Of a DNA stretch of 32,189 bases, positions 30,019 through 32,189 are shown piece by piece. The stretch lies in the NCBI GenBank assembly GCA_005223375.1, contig RXOD01004000.1, positions 1 through 32,189 of the forward strand, given 5' to 3'. The notes under the pieces are model-generated. The model was not told the origin of the DNA and ran no database searches. It saw only the letters and a list, made by a program, of their open reading frames with translations. Both the position numbers and the translations under genes were made by a program. The DNA is from Amoebophrya sp. AT5.2. Lineage: Eukaryota > Sar > Dinophyceae > Syndiniales > Amoebophryaceae. Numbering within the stretch: the stretch's first letter is position 1; each line of letters begins with the position of its first letter.

Positions 30019-31138
30019 TTTCTCGCGTCTCTTATATCTACTTGTTTTTGTAGGAGTAGGAGTAGGGTAGCAGCTGGAGGTCGAGATGCGACTTGCAGAG
30101 ACTAAGGAAAACCATTGACCACGTGACGCAGTAGCAGGGGCAGCCAGAGGATATGATTGGTAGGCCACGGCACCATGACGATCATAGATAAGGCACCAAA
30201 AAGGCCACACGACCAAATGAGAAAGAGTGTCGGCGAGCGATCAGCTCTGGCATAGCACGCGCGCGGCACGGTTAACGTTAATAACGTTACCTATAATCAT
30301 AATCATGCTGCGAACACGTCGGGGTCGGTACAGGTACACGCATGAGCGTGATGGACCCATCTTGACCAGTCTGGCTGATTTAAGTAGAATAGGAACAAAT
30401 CGTCCTCCTCCGGTTGCTTCGTCCTTCCTTATCCTTTTTTGAATGAAGGGAACGAAGGACGTGCATCATACTTTTCTGGTGTTGCCCCAAACAGGAATAC
30501 GGTGAGAGCGAGGAGTGCTCAGGTCTCTTCGGAAAAGTTTTCCTATGTTGGAGCGAGTTTGTGTTTGTTTTCATCAGGCGGGTTGAATAAGTATGATGTT
30601 GAGCGCGCTCGTGATCGCAAAAGCGCACAAGCAGCCGACCTTTCAACCCAAAAAATGCAAAGGCCAGCCGCGACGGCAAGCGTAAGCTCTGTATGTCAAA
30701 ACGCTCGCGTACGACAACGACGTGGACTCTAGTACTACTAATACTGTTTTGGTCGTTTATTATAAGTACTTTCTTGTAGTGCTACTTGTTCTAGTTCTAG
30801 TAGAAGAAGGGAAGGCTTGATGCGTGTGCCTGTGCCATCAATACGTATAAGTACTATAATGAAGAAGGGTATGCCATCTTCAATACGTAAAAATATAAGC
30901 CATGAAAGACGCCGTCGTCTCACATTCTGGGTCCTTTGTTTTTCTGCGCAGCGGCGCCCGCCCCGACACTAGCCCCAGGACCCGCCCCGGAACTCGCCCC
31001 GGTCCATGAGCCGCCGCTCTTGTCATTGTTTTCCCCTCGTTGCCAGCCTTCTTATTGATTCTTTCTTCGACAGCAGACAACAGACGAGCACGGCGATGCC
31101 CGCCAAGAGCAGCACGGAGCCCCTCGCTGCCCGCCTTC
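30019..31138. other. Intergenic region; diverged copy of the neighbouring gene's 3' end at its right side
   Basis: It holds the leader of the cold-shock gene and the 3' region of the membrane-protein gene. No supported gene. A short palindromic cluster (gttaacgttaataacgttac) lies near 30272-30291, and tagtacta-like motifs near 30732-30770. At its right end (31046-31121) is a copy of the membrane protein's last coding bases. Confidence 0.45.
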
Positions 31139-31204
31139 TTATTCTTTCTTCGACAACAGACAACAGACGAGCACGGCGATGCCCACCAAGAGCAGCACGG
31201 AGCC
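31046..31204 (-). repeat. Duplicated 3' end of the membrane-protein gene
   Basis: Copy 2 (31133-31204) encodes the last transmembrane residues and the stop. Copy 1 (31046-31121) lies 87 bp further 3' and is nearly identical, but carries four extra bases (gatt) at the stop, so its frame reads on past the SKKE equivalent. Confidence 0.9.
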
Positions 31205-32152
31205 GCCGATGATGACACTCAGCCACAGTGGGCTCTTCATCACGGACGTGCATAACGTTTCCGTGCGGTTGCCGCCCGTGGCGTTGGACCCCTCCGCACC
31301 CGCGGCACTCGCATTCGCATCACTTGCGTTCGCGTTCGTGGCAGTGTCATTCTCTTCAGTGTCCGACCACCCTTCGAGCTCATAAACTCTCGCCTTTCCA
31401 TTTCCGCCCCTCCAGTCTTTCCACGCTTTCATTTCAGGCATATGGGGAAAAACGGCGCCTTGATCGGCCTTCCCGAACAGCAAGTCGCCCCACCAGCCCT
31501 TGCTCTCGTACTTGAACTGCGAAGTGATCCCTGGAGGCAGGATGACTTCCAGCAGATTCGCTCCTGCCGGCACCGCTGGCATGCCCATGATGCCGGGCAT
31601 TCCTTCTTCAAACGCGTTGAACGCCCGCCCCACCATAATAGCAGGAATCGATTTTCCGGCAGCCAAGGTGAAGATCAGCAAATCGTCCTTACGCCCATCA
31701 AGAAAACCGCCCCCGTCATATTGGGGCTCGTAGTTGCCCTTACCGAAAAAGGCCGAAGTAGACTCAAAGTGCGAGGAAATTCTCTCTTGGTTGTCGCGAC
31801 GCTCGCGGTCGCCCCACAATTGAGCATCCCGGAAGCGGCCGAAGTCGCCGAACCTAAAAAGCACCATCGGGCCCTGAATTTGCGGCATCCACGCAGTGAC
31901 TTGAAACATTTTCGCGACGTTTGTCGCGATCTCGTTTCTCCGCTTCTGTTGCTTCTTAAAGGGCATTCTGCTTCCCCCTTCCTCGTCGAGTAGTCTTTTC
32001 ATCGATGCGATTTCTTTTGTCAGCGGTCCGCCCATCCGCGGAAAATTTGCGAAGGCACGGCGATTCTTGTCTTTTTTCGCTGCTTTGAGTTTTTCGAGCT
32101 CGGCTTTGAATTTCCTCCCCCAGTGATGATGATGATGATTTACCCAGTTTTG
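31139..32152 (-). CDS. Single-pass membrane protein with glycosylation sites (5' end uncertain)
   Basis: No family is recognised. The frame is open from 32152, just after a TAG that could itself be the splice acceptor (TAG|CAA), to the TAA at 31139. The residues upstream of the first ATG (32035), FKAELEKLKAAKKDKNRRAFANF, look coding, so an upstream exon outside the window is likely; otherwise the protein starts at 32035 (298 aa). The body has WMPQIQGPMVLFRFGDFGRF, LLIFTLAAGKSIPAIMVGRAF, and a Gly/Trp-rich stretch. Five N-x-S/T sequons cluster just before one strong transmembrane helix (SPLWLSVIIGGSVLLLVGIAVLVCCLL), which is followed by a four-residue tail (SKKE). The sequons suggest the long N-terminal part is lumenal or extracellular, which would need a signal sequence in a missing exon. 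Confidence 0.6.
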   Translation of the reverse strand, partial: QNWVNHHHHHWGRKFKAELEKLKAAKKDKNRRAFANFPRMGGPLTKEIASMKRLLDEEGGSRMPFKKQQKRRNEIATNVAKMFQVTAWMPQIQGPMVLFRFGDFGRFRDAQLWGDRERRDNQERISSHFESTSAFFGKGNYEPQYDGGGFLDGRKDDLLIFTLAAGKSIPAIMVGRAFNAFEEGMPGIMGMPAVPAGANLLEVILPPGITSQFKYESKGWWGDLLFGKADQGAVFPHMPEMKAWKDWRGGNGKARVYELEGWSDTEENDTATNANASDANASAAGAEGSNATGGNRTETLCTSVMKSPLWLSVIIGGSVLLLVGIAVLVCCLLSKKE

Positions 32153-32189
32153 CTACTCTTTCAAGTGCTGGGTGTTATTGTTCGATGCA

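Noticed and set aside
31139..31153. SKKE tail as a dilysine ER-retrieval signal
   Set aside because: The lysines are at -2 and -3, not at the -3 and -4 positions of KKxx.
32123..32139. gat-repeat microsatellite near the right edge
   Set aside because: Only about five units; it encodes a short His run in the adjoining frame and is unremarkable.
1..32189. tRNA, rRNA, CRISPR, spliced-leader or bacterial operon signals
   Set aside because: I scanned by eye for T-loop-like and anticodon-arm patterns, regularly spaced repeats, the dinoflagellate spliced-leader end, and Shine-Dalgarno spacing, and found none. A dedicated tRNA or covariance search was not possible.

Overview
This is a eukaryotic nuclear window. 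All supported genes lie on the minus strand, so transcription runs from high to low coordinates. The genes are long, GC-rich, few-exon reading frames with long Ser/Gly/Ala/Gln low-complexity inserts. Several introns can be placed by phase-matched GT...AG pairs (44, 69, 155, 243 and 438 bp). I see no operons, Shine-Dalgarno logic, rRNA, tRNA, CRISPR array or intact transposon. Head-to-tail gene order, high density (about one gene per 2.5-3 kb), short introns and fold-back repeats next to possible splice sites suggest an alveolate of the dinoflagellate/syndinian type (Amoebophrya-like). That assignment is inference; no ribosomal or spliced-leader sequence is present to settle it.

Layout from right (upstream) to left. 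At 31139-32152 is a membrane protein with a C-terminal transmembrane segment, possibly cut at its 5' side by an intron, with a duplicated 3' end. At 29449-30018 is a cold-shock-domain protein with a presequence-like N-terminus. At 22525-28989 is a giant unrecognised protein (about 2131 aa if the 69-bp intron is right). At 19236-21185 is a J-domain protein with FDPFE repeats and a C2-like domain. At 15640-18453 is a two-exon protein with two ABC-type ATPase cores and a C-terminal GNAT acetyltransferase domain (COG2401-like), probably acquired from bacteria or phage. At 13079-15421 is an AT-hook/UBA/UIM protein. At 10114-11826 is the ribosome-biogenesis factor NOP53. At 9384-9940 is a small two-exon gene of unknown function. 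At 5230-8744 is a large unknown protein with a probable 5' exon. At 3116-4995 is a P-loop polynucleotide-kinase-like protein with a tandem repeat. At 117-2024 is the first exon of a secreted, SR-rich protein that continues past the left edge.

The genes do not form an obvious pathway. Nuclear or ribosome-biogenesis functions (NOP53, the AT-hook/ubiquitin protein), trafficking (the J/C2/DPF protein) and possibly mitochondrial RNA biology (the cold-shock protein) sit side by side.

The observations most worth a second look are: (1) the COG2401-like ATPase-acetyltransferase with substitutions at ATPase residues; (2) three long inverted repeats (35-, 18- and 21-bp arms), two inside reading frames, each with a potential GT splice donor at the start of the second arm, which would fit invasive intron (introner) biology; and (3) a J-domain protein carrying auxilin-like parts in an unusual order. 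Exon joins were deduced by eye from phase and splice motifs, not from RNA data.
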